From Syntrophobacteria bacterium (GTDB taxonomy: Bacteria; Desulfobacterota; Syntrophobacteria; JARFUL01), in the NCBI GenBank assembly GCA_029289015.1, contig JARFUL010000280.1, positions 1-16,428 of the forward strand: 16,428 nt of DNA, written 5' to 3'. Under the pieces are notes generated by a model, which ran no database searches, was not told the origin of the DNA, and worked only from the letters and a program-made list of their open reading frames with translations. This document shows, one piece after another, positions 1 through 7,489 of the stretch (position 1 is the first letter of the stretch; the number at the start of each line of letters is the position of its first letter). Both the position numbers and the translations under genes were made by a program.

Positions 1-21
1 GCCAATCATTCATAATTTAAC

Positions 22-618
22 TTAACTCAAAATGCTATTAAGATATGTGCCCTTCAGCCCACTCTCCTCCGCGACCTCCCGCATCCCCATTATCGTATCT
101 TCGATAAGCTCGGATAGCTCGACCCCGAGCATTTCCGCGCCTTTTTGGATTATCTCCCTGTCTACGCCCGCGGCGAACCTCTTGTCTTTGAATTTCTTGC
201 GCACCGACTTGACCTTGAGGTCCAGGACCGATTTGGAGGGCCGGATGAGCGCGGCCGCGGCCACGAGCCCGGTGAGCTCGTCCACAGCAAAGAGGTACTT
301 CTCAAGGAGGGTCTCGGGTACTGCGTCGGTATACCTGGGCCACCCGTGGGAGAGCACCGCGCGGATAATATCGTCGGGCCAGCCCGCGTCTCTTAGTATC
401 TCAGCAGACTTCTTGCAGTGCTCGTCCGGGTGTTTTTCGTAGTCCAGGTCGTGGATGAGCCCCACCGCTCCCCAGGTCTCGGCCTCTTCCCCGAGCTTTT
501 GGGCCACATGTCTAAGCACCGCCTCAACTGCCAGCGCGTGCTTTATCAACGACTCGGATTTGTTGTGCTCCTTGAAGAGATTCCACGCGTCTTCCCTGGT
601 GGGGCGCGCCTCTCCCAC
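22..618 (-). CDS. HD-superfamily hydrolase (predicted metal-dependent phosphohydrolase)
   Basis: A 198-residue soluble protein, last gene of the four-gene minus-strand set. It carries the metal-binding residues of the HD fold: His27 (in SLIKHALAV), the His56-Asp57 pair in GLIHDLDYEKH, His91 in VLSHGW and a downstream Asp113 in AVDELTG. HD proteins of this size are usually phosphohydrolases acting on nucleotides or other phosphoesters. The motif order resembles the family I know as COG2316 (predicted HD hydrolases), but the substrate is unknown. The start is a GTG preceded by GGGGGGA with a short spacer; the ATG just upstream is in another frame. It lies 14 bp behind the PAC2 gene, so co-transcription is likely. 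There is no signal peptide or membrane segment. The HD call is firm; a role linked to the carboxylase is only inferred from position. Confidence 0.85.
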   Translation of the reverse strand: MGEARPTREDAWNLFKEHNKSESLIKHALAVEAVLRHVAQKLGEEAETWGAVGLIHDLDYEKHPDEHCKKSAEILRDAGWPDDIIRAVLSHGWPRYTDAVPETLLEKYLFAVDELTGLVAAAALIRPSKSVLDLKVKSVRKKFKDKRFAAGVDREIIQKGAEMLGVELSELIEDTIMGMREVAEESGLKGTYLNSILS

Positions 619-632
619 GACATCCCCCCGGG

Positions 633-1430
633 CTAGTGCACCGAGCCGCCGCCGCGGTTGCGGGGGGGCAGCTCTATGTCGAGGTCGTCGGCCTCGTCCC
701 TCTCCTTGAGGGACTCGAGATAGCTGTCTATCTCTATGTCGAGGAACTCGGCCAGGTCGAGGAGGTCCGAGGTGTCGAACTCCACCCGTATGAGCCTTCC
801 CAGAGCCTTGAGAAGCTCCGCTGAGGAGCGGGGGTTTTCCAGGTGGAGGGTGTAGCCGGGGATCTCGCCGAGGATGCAGTAGCCGGGCAGGCCCCGCTTG
901 GCCGCAAGCGCGGGCAGGAGCCCGTTCATCCCGGTGATGTGGCCCTCCTCAAAGGGGTCTATGGAGAGGTGGCTGAGGCTCGCCAAAATCTCCCCCCGGT
1001 TCGCGGATATGAGCACCCGGGGCTCGTCGTAATGGCTCATGTTGGTGGGGAGCGCGGCAAAGGTGATGACCCCCGCGGCGCCGAACTCCTGGGCCGTGTC
1101 GAGCACCATCTCGCCGAGCTTCAGCTCCCTGCCGGGGATGGGCTGGCCCTCCCCGAGGAAGATGAGAAGGTCCCTGGGCGCGCCTTCGAGCCGGGCCGTG
1201 TAGAGGAACGACTCCGGGAGGTTGGGGTCCTCGAAGACCCCGTCCCTCACCATCACCCCGGGCAGGTGGAAGCAGTCCAGGGCTTCCAGGTGGCCCGCGA
1301 GCTCGGCATCGGTCACCCGTATGAGATGCTCCACCGCCTTCACCGCGACATATCCCATGCCCGGCCACGCGGCCACCAGGTAAGGCTCCCTGAGCCTTGG
1401 AAGCCTCTTGATCTTTTGTATGAAACTCAA
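633..1430 (-). CDS. PAC2 family protein (proteasome-assembly-chaperone-like)
   Basis: A 265-residue protein with the PAC2-family pattern: an N-terminal EPYLVAAWPGMGYVAVKAVE segment, a central strand-turn FLGEGQPI, then GAAGVITFAALPTNMSHYDEP and a GMNGLLPALAAKRGLPGYCI segment close to the usual G-x-N-G-L-L signature. A long acidic, helical tail follows (about residues 215-265). PAC2 proteins are named after eukaryotic proteasome assembly chaperones, but bacterial and archaeal members (COG2047 type) have no settled function, and nothing here suggests a proteasome. The start is TTG with GAGGG five bases upstream; no in-frame ATG fits the conserved N-terminus as well. The gap to the carboxyltransferase stop is 10 bp, so it is probably in the same transcript. 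I am confident of the family and not of the role. Confidence 0.85.
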   Translation of the reverse strand: MSFIQKIKRLPRLREPYLVAAWPGMGYVAVKAVEHLIRVTDAELAGHLEALDCFHLPGVMVRDGVFEDPNLPESFLYTARLEGAPRDLLIFLGEGQPIPGRELKLGEMVLDTAQEFGAAGVITFAALPTNMSHYDEPRVLISANRGEILASLSHLSIDPFEEGHITGMNGLLPALAAKRGLPGYCILGEIPGYTLHLENPRSSAELLKALGRLIRVEFDTSDLLDLAEFLDIEIDSYLESLKERDEADDLDIELPPRNRGGGSVH

Positions 1431-1440
1431 ATCAGCCCTC

Positions 1441-3075
1441 TCATTCTAATTTGCACCCTATGGCCTGGAACTGGTGGTCCACCAGGAGTGACGTCACCAC
1501 CTCTCTTTCCATTTTAGCCGTGGAGACTATTTCAATGGTATGGTTTTTTCCGTTAAGGTCGGTAAATTCGATCTTCTCGCCCTGCGCGAACCCTCCCCTC
1601 TTGAACCAGGCGGACGGCGGAAGCAGCCACACCCTGCCGTAGCGCTCCTCGAACTTCAGGTAGTTGATGGTGTCGAAGGGGAACATCAGGTAGAGGGCCA
1701 GCTCCTCGTCACTGGCCTTTCTTTTCATCTCCCGCTCGAGAAACTTCCTCCTGCCCTCGATGTCCTCCGCGGTGGAGCTTGCGGCCGCGCTCTTCGCGTT
1801 CAGCTCCCGCCAGCTCATCTCCTCGGGGCTCGTGTCACCCAGAACCTTCTCGTAGATCCACTTCTCGGGCCTGTAGAAGGGCAGCGGGCCGTAGCGCCCC
1901 CTGAGCAAATCCTTGAGGTCGTTGGTCACCCGCTTGTACCGGTCGCCCTCCAGCACGTTGGCCACCGCGGTTGTCCACAGTATCTGGGAGCCCGGGGTCA
2001 CGGCCCAGAAGTTCCCCAGCTCGACGTGCACCTTCGCGAACTCGGTGAATATCTCGTCTATGCGGTCCGCGAAACCGCCCTTCTCCGCCTGCTCGAAGAC
2101 CGAGCTCATGGCCCCGCCGGTGAGCTTGTAGGAGGCCACCGTGGGGTCGTGGCACCGGTAGGGGGACTCGAGGTGCGCGTAGAAGGTCCTTTGGTGCCTG
2201 AGCACCTCGGAGGTCTCGGTCAGGGCCTTGAAGTTGAGGCCCGGGGAGTCCTTGCCGTATTCCCTCAGGGTCTGGGCCACCGTAAGCGCGGGCGGAGGGC
2301 CGTAGAACCCGGACATGCCGTGGTCGCCCACGTCGCAGATCTTGGCCCCCCCCATTATGGCCATATAGGCCCTCGCGGTGTCGTTGCCGTCGGTGTTGTG
2401 GCCGTGGTAGGAGACTATCAGCCCGGGAAATCGTTCTATAATTGCCTTGACGAGGTCGTGAATACCCTGGGGCGTGCCCAGGCCGGAGTGGTTCTTCAGG
2501 CAGAGGATGATATCTTCCCCGGTGATTTCCACGATCTCCTCCGCCTTCTTCACGTACCAGTCCACCGTGTGCTCCGGGCCGGTGGAGTAGCAGATCGCGG
2601 GCTGGAGTATCTTCCCGGCCTTCTTCACCTCCTCGAACACCACCTCCATGTTGGGCACGCAGTTCAGGAAGTCGTAGACCCGCCAGACTTCCACATACTC
2701 GGCGAACTTTGAGACCACGAACCGCTGGACCTCCTCGGGATAGTGGCGGTAGCCGAACAGGTTGGCCCCGCGGCAGACCGCCTGGATCGGGGTGTCGGGC
2801 ATCGCGGCCTTTATTACCCTGAGCTTGTCAAAGGGGCTTATCTGCTTCTTGAGAAGGTCCATGTGCACCGACGCGCCGCCTGTGACCTCGAAGGAGAAGT
2901 ATCCCACCTGGTCTCTCAGGGGCGCGGCCTTGAGCGTGGTCTGGGGCATGATCCTCGAGCGGAAGTCGGACTGGGACACGTCCCGCTCGTTGTTGGTGAG
3001 GAAGAACCCTTCCTGGTCCCTCAAAATGGACAGCGCATCTTCAACAGGCGTCTTGGCGGTTATCATACCTGCCAT
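1441..3075 (-). CDS. Carboxyltransferase subunit of a biotin-dependent carboxylase (pyruvate/2-oxoacid carboxylase B-like)
   Basis: A 544-residue protein related to the carboxyltransferase domain of pyruvate carboxylase, PycB and OadA, which moves carboxyl from carboxybiotin to a 2-oxoacid-type acceptor. Visible landmarks are ERDVSQSDFRSRI (residues 30-41, versus the usual RDAHQS), GGASVHMDLL, AMPDTPIQAVCRGANLFGYR (91-110), WRVYDFLN, the carbamylated-lysine region LCLKNHSGLGTP (Lys194, versus usual KDMAGL) and the metal-binding His-x-His in SYHGHNTDG (224, 226). The C-terminus (YGRVWLLPPSAWF...) matches the conserved region following the barrel, and the protein ends there: there is no biotinyl domain. 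Changes at the RDAHQS and KDMAGL positions mark a diverged subfamily that I associate, from memory, with Desulfobacterota. The ATG start has GGAGGGG eight bases upstream and lies 14 bp after the biotin carboxylase stop. The acceptor is unproven; pyruvate is the default guess and 2-oxoglutarate an alternative. Confidence 0.85.
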   Translation of the reverse strand: MAGMITAKTPVEDALSILRDQEGFFLTNNERDVSQSDFRSRIMPQTTLKAAPLRDQVGYFSFEVTGGASVHMDLLKKQISPFDKLRVIKAAMPDTPIQAVCRGANLFGYRHYPEEVQRFVVSKFAEYVEVWRVYDFLNCVPNMEVVFEEVKKAGKILQPAICYSTGPEHTVDWYVKKAEEIVEITGEDIILCLKNHSGLGTPQGIHDLVKAIIERFPGLIVSYHGHNTDGNDTARAYMAIMGGAKICDVGDHGMSGFYGPPPALTVAQTLREYGKDSPGLNFKALTETSEVLRHQRTFYAHLESPYRCHDPTVASYKLTGGAMSSVFEQAEKGGFADRIDEIFTEFAKVHVELGNFWAVTPGSQILWTTAVANVLEGDRYKRVTNDLKDLLRGRYGPLPFYRPEKWIYEKVLGDTSPEEMSWRELNAKSAAASSTAEDIEGRRKFLEREMKRKASDEELALYLMFPFDTINYLKFEERYGRVWLLPPSAWFKRGGFAQGEKIEFTDLNGKNHTIEIVSTAKMEREVVTSLLVDHQFQAIGCKLE

Positions 3076-3089
3076 CCCCTAAACCCCTC

Positions 3090-4526
3090 CTACTCCGCGT
3101 GGGGGTTGAAGCCCCTCGCGTTTATCTCCGAGATGAGCCGGGCAAGTTTGTCCTCTTCCCTCTCCTTGACCCGGTAGTCGAAGAGCTCCCTGTGGGTCTC
3201 AAGATAGGACGTGTCGAACCTCTTCGCGAGGAAGTCCTTCTCCTTGACGAGCTGCTGGAAGAAGGGAATCGTGGTGTAGGGGCCTATGATCACGAACCCG
3301 TCCAGGGCCCTCGTCAGCCTCTGAACCGCCTCCTCCCAGGTGAAGCCGTAGACCGTGAGCTTCACCAGCATGGAGTCGTAGAACTGGGGCACGTCGTAGC
3401 CCTCGTAGACCGCTCCGTCCAGGCGCACCCCGTGCCCTCCTGGGGCTATGTAGACGTTGATGGTGCCCGGGGTGGCGATGAAGTCGTTTTTCGGGTCCTC
3501 CGCGTTTATCCTCAGCTCTATCGCGTATCCCCTCCTGTTTACGTGTTCCTGGGTAATGGAGAGGTTCTCCCCCGCGGCTATGGAGATCTGCTCCCTCACG
3601 ATGTCTATGCCGGTGATCATCTCGGTGACCGTGTGCTCCACCTGGATCCGGGTGTTCATCTCGAGGAAGTAGAAGTTATCCTCCGGGTCCACGAGGAACT
3701 CCACGGTCCCGGCAGACTCGTAGCTCGCGGCCCTGGCCGCGTCCAGCGCGACCCGGCACATCTCCTGCTCCAGGCCGTTGTCAAGGAGCGAGGGCGCTAT
3801 CTCCACCAGCTTCTGGTGGCGTCTCTGGATGGAGCAGTTGCGGCTGCCCAGGTGGACTATATTGCCGTGCTTGTCCGCTAAGATCTGCACCTCCACGTGC
3901 CTGGAGTTCTTGAGGCATTTCTCCAGGTAAATCTCGTCGTTTCCAAAGGCCATTACCGCCTCGGACCTAGAGGCCCTCATCACCTCAGCGAGCTTATCGG
4001 CCTCCTCCACCATGCGGATGCCCCGGCCGCCGCCGCCGGAGACCGCCTTCACCATGATGGGAAGGCCGTGCTCAGCCAGAAACTCCCGGGCCTCCCTCTC
4101 GCCCTCCTCGTCCCGGGAGAGCACGCCCGTACCCGGGATCATGGGAATGCCCGCGTCCACCATGATCCTGCGGGCCACCACCTTGGAGCCCATGTCGCTA
4201 ATCACCTTCGGGGGCGGGCCCACGAAGACCAGACCCGCGTCGGTGCAGGCCTCGGAAAAGGCCGGGTTCTCCGCGAGGAAGCCGTAGCCGGGGTGCACGG
4301 CCTGCGCGCCGGTCTTTTGGGCCGCTTCCACGATCCTCTCTATGCTTAAGTAGTCCTTCCTGGGGCCCGAGCCCAGGCAGAAGGCCTCATCGGCCCTCAT
4401 GATGTGATAGGACTCCTTGTCCGTCTCCTCATAGACCGCGACCGCCTTGAGGCCCAGCTCCTGCGCGGAGCGGATGATCCTCACCGCTATCTCACCCCGG
4501 TTTGCCACCAACAGCTTCTTAAACAT
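3090..4526 (-). CDS. Biotin carboxylase subunit (AccC / PycA type)
   Basis: A 478-residue ATP-grasp enzyme that carboxylates biotin on a carrier protein using ATP and bicarbonate. The standard three-part layout is present: an N-terminal biotin carboxylase fold (MFKKLLVANRGEIAVRIIRS...HPGYGFLAEN), the ATP-grasp core with glycine-rich loop KAVSGGGGRGIRM (about 160-172), CSIQRRHQKLVEIAPS and the metal/bicarbonate strand FLEMNTRIQVEHTVTE, then the C-terminal domain with LRINAEDP. Length matches free-standing subunits and no carrier domain is fused. The usual RDCS reads RNCS here, a small change. Placed directly ahead of a carboxyltransferase, it is most likely the ATP-dependent half of a pyruvate/2-oxoacid carboxylase, although it could also serve acetyl-CoA carboxylase. 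The ATG start has GAGGGG just upstream. The 277-bp leader holds only a weak promoter candidate. Confidence 0.95.
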   Translation of the reverse strand: MFKKLLVANRGEIAVRIIRSAQELGLKAVAVYEETDKESYHIMRADEAFCLGSGPRKDYLSIERIVEAAQKTGAQAVHPGYGFLAENPAFSEACTDAGLVFVGPPPKVISDMGSKVVARRIMVDAGIPMIPGTGVLSRDEEGEREAREFLAEHGLPIMVKAVSGGGGRGIRMVEEADKLAEVMRASRSEAVMAFGNDEIYLEKCLKNSRHVEVQILADKHGNIVHLGSRNCSIQRRHQKLVEIAPSLLDNGLEQEMCRVALDAARAASYESAGTVEFLVDPEDNFYFLEMNTRIQVEHTVTEMITGIDIVREQISIAAGENLSITQEHVNRRGYAIELRINAEDPKNDFIATPGTINVYIAPGGHGVRLDGAVYEGYDVPQFYDSMLVKLTVYGFTWEEAVQRLTRALDGFVIIGPYTTIPFFQQLVKEKDFLAKRFDTSYLETHRELFDYRVKEREEDKLARLISEINARGFNPHAE

Positions 4527-4604
4527 GGCCCCTCAATAAACCTTAAAAATATCCTTGCCCACAGCCCCGGGCCCCGACTTAACAGAGCACCGCCTGGCCT
4601 GGTA

Positions 4605-4633
4605 TTTATAACAGAATACGGGCCGGCAGGAAA
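4605..4633 (-). promoter_or_regulatory. Weak promoter candidate ahead of the carboxylase gene set
   Basis: In the 277-bp gap between the biotin carboxylase start and the Nudix stop, the minus strand has a good -10 hexamer TATAAA (4605-4610), with TTTCCT 17 bases upstream as a poor -35. Transcripts would have a leader of about 70 nt. I saw no riboswitch-like conservation, tRNA or additional gene in this gap. Confidence 0.3.
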
Positions 4634-4803
4634 GCCCGAGGAGCAATCTGGACTCTTATTTTCGCGTGCTGATTGGAAAAACCAAAAAAGGATGCACCAA
4701 GGTCCGCGCCAAAACAGGGATACATTAGCACAAGGTCAAAGGGGGAGCAAACGGTTGCTTGCCGGAAGACCATGCTTCGGGACCCCTTGCCGCGGGCGGG
4801 TGT

Positions 4804-5328
4804 CTACAGGGCTGAATCGCGCGCCAGGAAGAGCCCTATGATGGTCTTCGCGTCGGTGATCTCGCGCGCAAAGACCATGTCCAAAGCCTCCTCGACGCGC
4901 CTTGTCTCCACCCGGGCGATCTCGTCGGATATCTCTTCGCGGAACGGCCCCTCGAGGCCCGACGCGGAAAAGATGTGGAGCAGCTCGCTGGAGTAGGCCG
5001 CGGCAGGGTGGAACTCGAGGACCTTCTCCAGGGTCTTGGCCCTGTAGCCCGTCTCCTCAAAGAGCTCCCGCCGGGCGCACTCCTCGGGGCTCTCCCCCCT
5101 GTCCACCTTGCCCGCGGGAAGCTCAAGTGTCCAAAGCCCCGCACCATACCTGAACTGCCTCACCATGAGGATCTCGCGGCTATCGAGGAAAGCCAGCACC
5201 GCCGCGGCCTCGGGGTGGTCCACCCTGAGGCGCTCCTTCACCCTTCCCGAGGAGGTCGTCACCTCGTCGAGATAGGCCGAAAGGCTGCCTGTGCTGAAAA
5301 AGGACCTGGTCCTCCTCAAATGCTCCAT
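4804..5328 (-). CDS. Nudix hydrolase, ADP-ribose pyrophosphatase-like
   Basis: A 174-residue protein with a complete Nudix box at residues 73-95: Gly73, five residues, Glu79, seven residues, then RELFEETGY. It is preceded by the typical LWTLELPAG strand and followed by FHPAAAYSSELLHIF and a C-terminal DAKTIIGL helix. These are the usual marks of ADP-sugar/ADP-ribose pyrophosphatases of the NudF/YffH group, which hydrolyse ADP-ribose to AMP and ribose phosphate in the cytoplasm. I place the start at the ATG at 5328 (MEHLRRTRSF), with GAGAGGGGG upstream. The reading frame stays open to a TTG at 5391, but that TTG is the first half of a promoter -35 box, so the longer form is very unlikely. The gene appears monocistronic, divergent from the protease pair. 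The precise substrate cannot be told from sequence. Confidence 0.9.
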   Translation of the reverse strand: MEHLRRTRSFFSTGSLSAYLDEVTTSSGRVKERLRVDHPEAAAVLAFLDSREILMVRQFRYGAGLWTLELPAGKVDRGESPEECARRELFEETGYRAKTLEKVLEFHPAAAYSSELLHIFSASGLEGPFREEISDEIARVETRRVEEALDMVFAREITDAKTIIGLFLARDSAL

Positions 5329-5362
5329 GAATATCAACGCCCCCTCTCTCTTTGTGTCCCGA

Positions 5363-5391
5363 AATCTAGCAACAGGCCAAAACAGTGTCAA
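5363..5391 (-). promoter_or_regulatory. Sigma-70-type promoter of the Nudix gene
   Basis: On the minus strand there is a consensus -35 TTGACA (5386-5391), a 17-base spacer, and -10 TAGATT (5363-5368, 4 of 6 to TATAAT). Initiation would be near 5356, giving a leader of about 28 nt that contains the GAGAGGGGG ribosome site for the ATG at 5328. Position and spacing both support the call. Confidence 0.7.
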
Positions 5392-5426
5392 GTAGAGCTC
5401 TTTAGGCTTGAGGTTTTTGGGGTCAG

Positions 5427-6284
5427 GTGATAGTTAATCGGTTCATGAAGCCCACAAGATACCTGATATTGATGCTCCTCGGCGTGCTTCTCCTTGGGCC
5501 CGGCACCGCGCTCTCCCTGACCCAGGAGGAGCAGAACACCATAGATGTATACAAGCAGTGCCGCATGGGGGTGGTGAACATAACCACCACGGAGCTGGGC
5601 TTCGACTTCTTCCTGCAGCCCTACCCCAAAAAGGGCGCGGGCTCGGGCGTGGTGGTGGACAGCCGCGGCTTCGTGGTGACCAACTACCACGTGGTGGCCG
5701 GCGCGAAGCGAATCGAGGTCACCTTCGGGGACGGGACCCGCAGGAAGGCCGAGATCGCGGGCCAGGCCCCGGAGAACGACCTCGCGGTCCTCAGGGTGGA
5801 AAACCCGCCCGGGGGCGCGCTGGCCCTTAGCCTTGGCAACTCCGACAAGGTGGAGGTGGGCCAGAAGGTGATGGCCATAGGCAACCCCTTCGGCCTGGGC
5901 CATACCCTCACCACGGGCACGGTGAGCGCGCTGAGAAGCAGGGTGGGCCACACGGGCGGCGTGATGATAGAGAACGTGATCCAGACCGACGCGGCCATAA
6001 ACCCGGGCAACTCCGGGGGGCCGCTCCTCGACTCGGCCGGCAGGGTCATCGGCATAAACACCTCTATCCTCAGCCCCACCGGCGCATACGTGGGCATCGG
6101 GTTCGCGATACCCGTGAACCAGGCCAAGACCCTCATGCCCTCCCTGGTGTCGCCCGTGCCGAGGCTCGCGGGCTGGGGGATCGCGCTTCTCTTGTTCCTG
6201 GCCCTGTTCCTGTGGATCCGGAAGCGCTTGAAGAAAGCGCCCGCGGTGCCCCGCGGGGAGACCGGGCCGAGGAGGTACCATTGA
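5427..6284 (+). CDS. HtrA/DegP-type serine protease (S1C) without PDZ, with C-terminal membrane anchor
   Basis: A 285-residue exported trypsin-like protease. It has an N-terminal hydrophobic signal (MKPTRYLILMLLGVLLLG), then a chymotrypsin-fold domain with catalytic His88 (VTNYHVV), Asp118 (ENDLAVL) and Ser196 (NPGNSGGPLL), so the triad is intact. HtrA proteases normally continue into one or two PDZ domains. Here the chain instead leaves the protease fold at FAIPVNQAKTLM and runs into a hydrophobic helix (about 249-264, GWGIALLLFLALFLW) followed by a basic RKRLKK stop-transfer and a short tail. The protein is therefore probably held to the inner membrane, with the catalytic domain in the periplasm. 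The start is either the GTG at 5427 (GGGG four bases upstream) or the ATG at 5445, and the signal peptide works with both. It overlaps the next protease by 4 bp. The two are clear tandem duplicates, with shared stretches at DNA level such as AAAAAGGGCGCGGGCTCGGG. Confidence 0.9.
   Translation: MIVNRFMKPTRYLILMLLGVLLLGPGTALSLTQEEQNTIDVYKQCRMGVVNITTTELGFDFFLQPYPKKGAGSGVVVDSRGFVVTNYHVVAGAKRIEVTFGDGTRRKAEIAGQAPENDLAVLRVENPPGGALALSLGNSDKVEVGQKVMAIGNPFGLGHTLTTGTVSALRSRVGHTGGVMIENVIQTDAAINPGNSGGPLLDSAGRVIGINTSILSPTGAYVGIGFAIPVNQAKTLMPSLVSPVPRLAGWGIALLLFLALFLWIRKRLKKAPAVPRGETGPRRYH
6270..6276 (+). promoter_or_regulatory. Ribosome binding site fixing a TTG start for the second protease
   Basis: AGGAGGT lies four bases before the TTG at 6281. 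That TTG overlaps the TGA stop of the preceding gene (TTGA). This decides the start against the in-frame ATG at 6212, which would lie inside the first gene and would put a charged segment in front of the signal peptide. Confidence 0.85.
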
Positions 6285-7351
6285 GACCGCGGATCGTTTT
6301 AGCCCTTGTCCTGGCCCTGGGGCTCCACCTCGCGGCCGCGGTAGCGCTCTATGCGCAGACCGAGGACGAGAGGAACAACGTGGAGATCTACCGCAGGACC
6401 GCGCCCGCGGTGGTGAACATAACCTCCATCACCCTCAGCCGGGACTTCTTCTTCAACGTAATCCCCAAAAAGGGCGCGGGCTCGGGCGCGGTGATCGACG
6501 AGCGGGGCTACGTGCTCACGAACCACCACGTGATCGCGGACGCGCAGCAGCTCATGGTGACCTTCCACGACGGCACGAAGTCCAGGGCCAGGCTGGTGGG
6601 GAAAGACGAGGAGACCGACATAGCGGTGATAAAGGTGGCCAACCCCCCGGCAAACCTCAAGGTTTTGCCCCTGGGCGACTCCGACAGGCTCCAGGTGGGC
6701 CAGAAGGTGATGGCCATGGGCAACCCCTTCGGCCTGGGCCTCACGCTGACCACTGGGGTCATAAGCTCCCTCGGCCGCACCCTCCGCTCCGCGTCCGGCC
6801 GGAAGGTGGACGACATAATCCAGACCGACGCGGCCATAAACCCCGGCAACTCCGGAGGCCCGCTCCTCGACTCCGACGGCATGGTCATAGGCATAAACAC
6901 CTTCATCTTCAGCCCCACGGGCGCGTCCGTGGGCATCGGGTTCGCGATCCCCATCAACACGGTCTCCAGGATACTCTCCGACCTCATAGAAAAGGGCTAC
7001 TACCCCCAGCCCTGGCTCGGGGCCACCGTGGCCACGGTTGACCCCGGCATGGCCGAGAGGCTGAGGCTGCCCGCTGAAAGGGGCGCGCTCCTGGTAAAGG
7101 TGATCCCCGGCAGCCCGGCCCAGCTCGCGGGCCTACAGGGAGCGACCCGCGAGGCCAGGGTGGGAAACATGGTGCTGGGGGTGGGCGGCGACCTGGTGGT
7201 GGCTACGGACGCTAGGCCCGTGAAATCCGCGACGGAACTCATCAGGTTCATCCGGTCCAAGAGGCCCGGCGACACCGTCACCCTGACGATATTCAGCTAT
7301 GATGGAGACAGAAGGAAGGTCACGGTGAGCCTGGGGGAGAGGCCGAGGTAA
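6281..7351 (+). CDS. HtrA/DegP-type periplasmic serine protease (S1C) with one PDZ domain
   Basis: A 356-residue exported protease and chaperone-like quality-control enzyme. From the TTG start the order is: signal peptide (RPRIVLALVLALGLHLAAAV, cleavage probably near ALYA), protease domain with His83 (LTNHHVI), Asp113 (ETDIAVI) and Ser191 (NPGNSGGPLL), then a single PDZ domain from about 245 to 352 (WLGATVATV...GALLVKVIPGSPAQLAGLQG...). Members of this family cleave misfolded envelope proteins, with PDZ domains binding exposed C-termini. The start is set by AGGAGGT four bases upstream, and the TTG overlaps the previous stop, so translation of the pair is probably coupled. The PDZ carries an insertion (GATREARVG) at the position usually read as 'GLKxGDVI', slightly off the standard pattern. 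Two intrinsic terminators follow within about 110 bp. Confidence 0.92.
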   Translation: MRPRIVLALVLALGLHLAAAVALYAQTEDERNNVEIYRRTAPAVVNITSITLSRDFFFNVIPKKGAGSGAVIDERGYVLTNHHVIADAQQLMVTFHDGTKSRARLVGKDEETDIAVIKVANPPANLKVLPLGDSDRLQVGQKVMAMGNPFGLGLTLTTGVISSLGRTLRSASGRKVDDIIQTDAAINPGNSGGPLLDSDGMVIGINTFIFSPTGASVGIGFAIPINTVSRILSDLIEKGYYPQPWLGATVATVDPGMAERLRLPAERGALLVKVIPGSPAQLAGLQGATREARVGNMVLGVGGDLVVATDARPVKSATELIRFIRSKRPGDTVTLTIFSYDGDRRKVTVSLGERPR

Positions 7352-7368
7352 TCTTACTTTTCGGAAGG

Positions 7369-7452
7369 CAACTGAGGGGGCTTACGCCCCCGGGAACCCC
7401 GGGGGCCATTGGCCCTTTTCTGTTCACTGGCTAACGTGGGGGCCGCGCCCCC
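7369..7452 (+). repeat. Hairpin-rich dispersed repeat, copy A
   Basis: An approximately 84-bp element of successive hairpins: GGGGG-CTTACG-CCCCC, then GCCCCCGGG facing CCCCGGGGGC, then GGGCC-ATT-GGCCC with TTTTCTGTT, then GGGGGCCGCGCCCCC. It aligns along nearly its full length with the minus strand of 10018-10102; the shared core includes CCCTTTTCTGTT, TGGCT.AC and TGGGGGC. It sits at the 3' end of the protease pair in the sense orientation. Confidence 0.65.
7403..7419 (+). terminator. Intrinsic terminator inside repeat copy A
   Basis: The stem GGGCC (7403-7407) pairs with GGCCC (7411-7415) across a 3-nt loop and is followed by TTTT and a T-rich stretch (TTTTCTGTT). It is correctly placed, 50 bp after the second protease stop. 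Confidence 0.65.
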
Positions 7453-7463
7453 TGGTTTTTTTT
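7438..7463 (+). terminator. Intrinsic terminator downstream of the protease pair
   Basis: GGGGG (7438-7442) pairs with CCCCC (7448-7452) across CCGCG, then TGG, then eight consecutive T (7456-7463). It is the second terminator in tandem. It also separates the plus-strand protease transcript from the convergent TPR gene. Confidence 0.75.
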
Positions 7464-7489
7464 ACCGTCGTATGTGTCTTGGCGGTACC

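Noticed and set aside
1480..1530. TAKMEREV near the carboxyltransferase C-terminus resembles a biotinylation motif (AMKMENEV)
   Set aside because: Its context aligns with the conserved terminal strand region of PycB/OadA proteins, not with a biotinyl domain. The preceding glycine/valine-rich biotinyl fold is absent, and only about 20 residues follow.
1540..2712. Long plus-strand frame antisense to the carboxyltransferase
   Set aside because: A shadow of a strongly supported gene; its translation is Val/Leu/Gly/His-rich with no domain.
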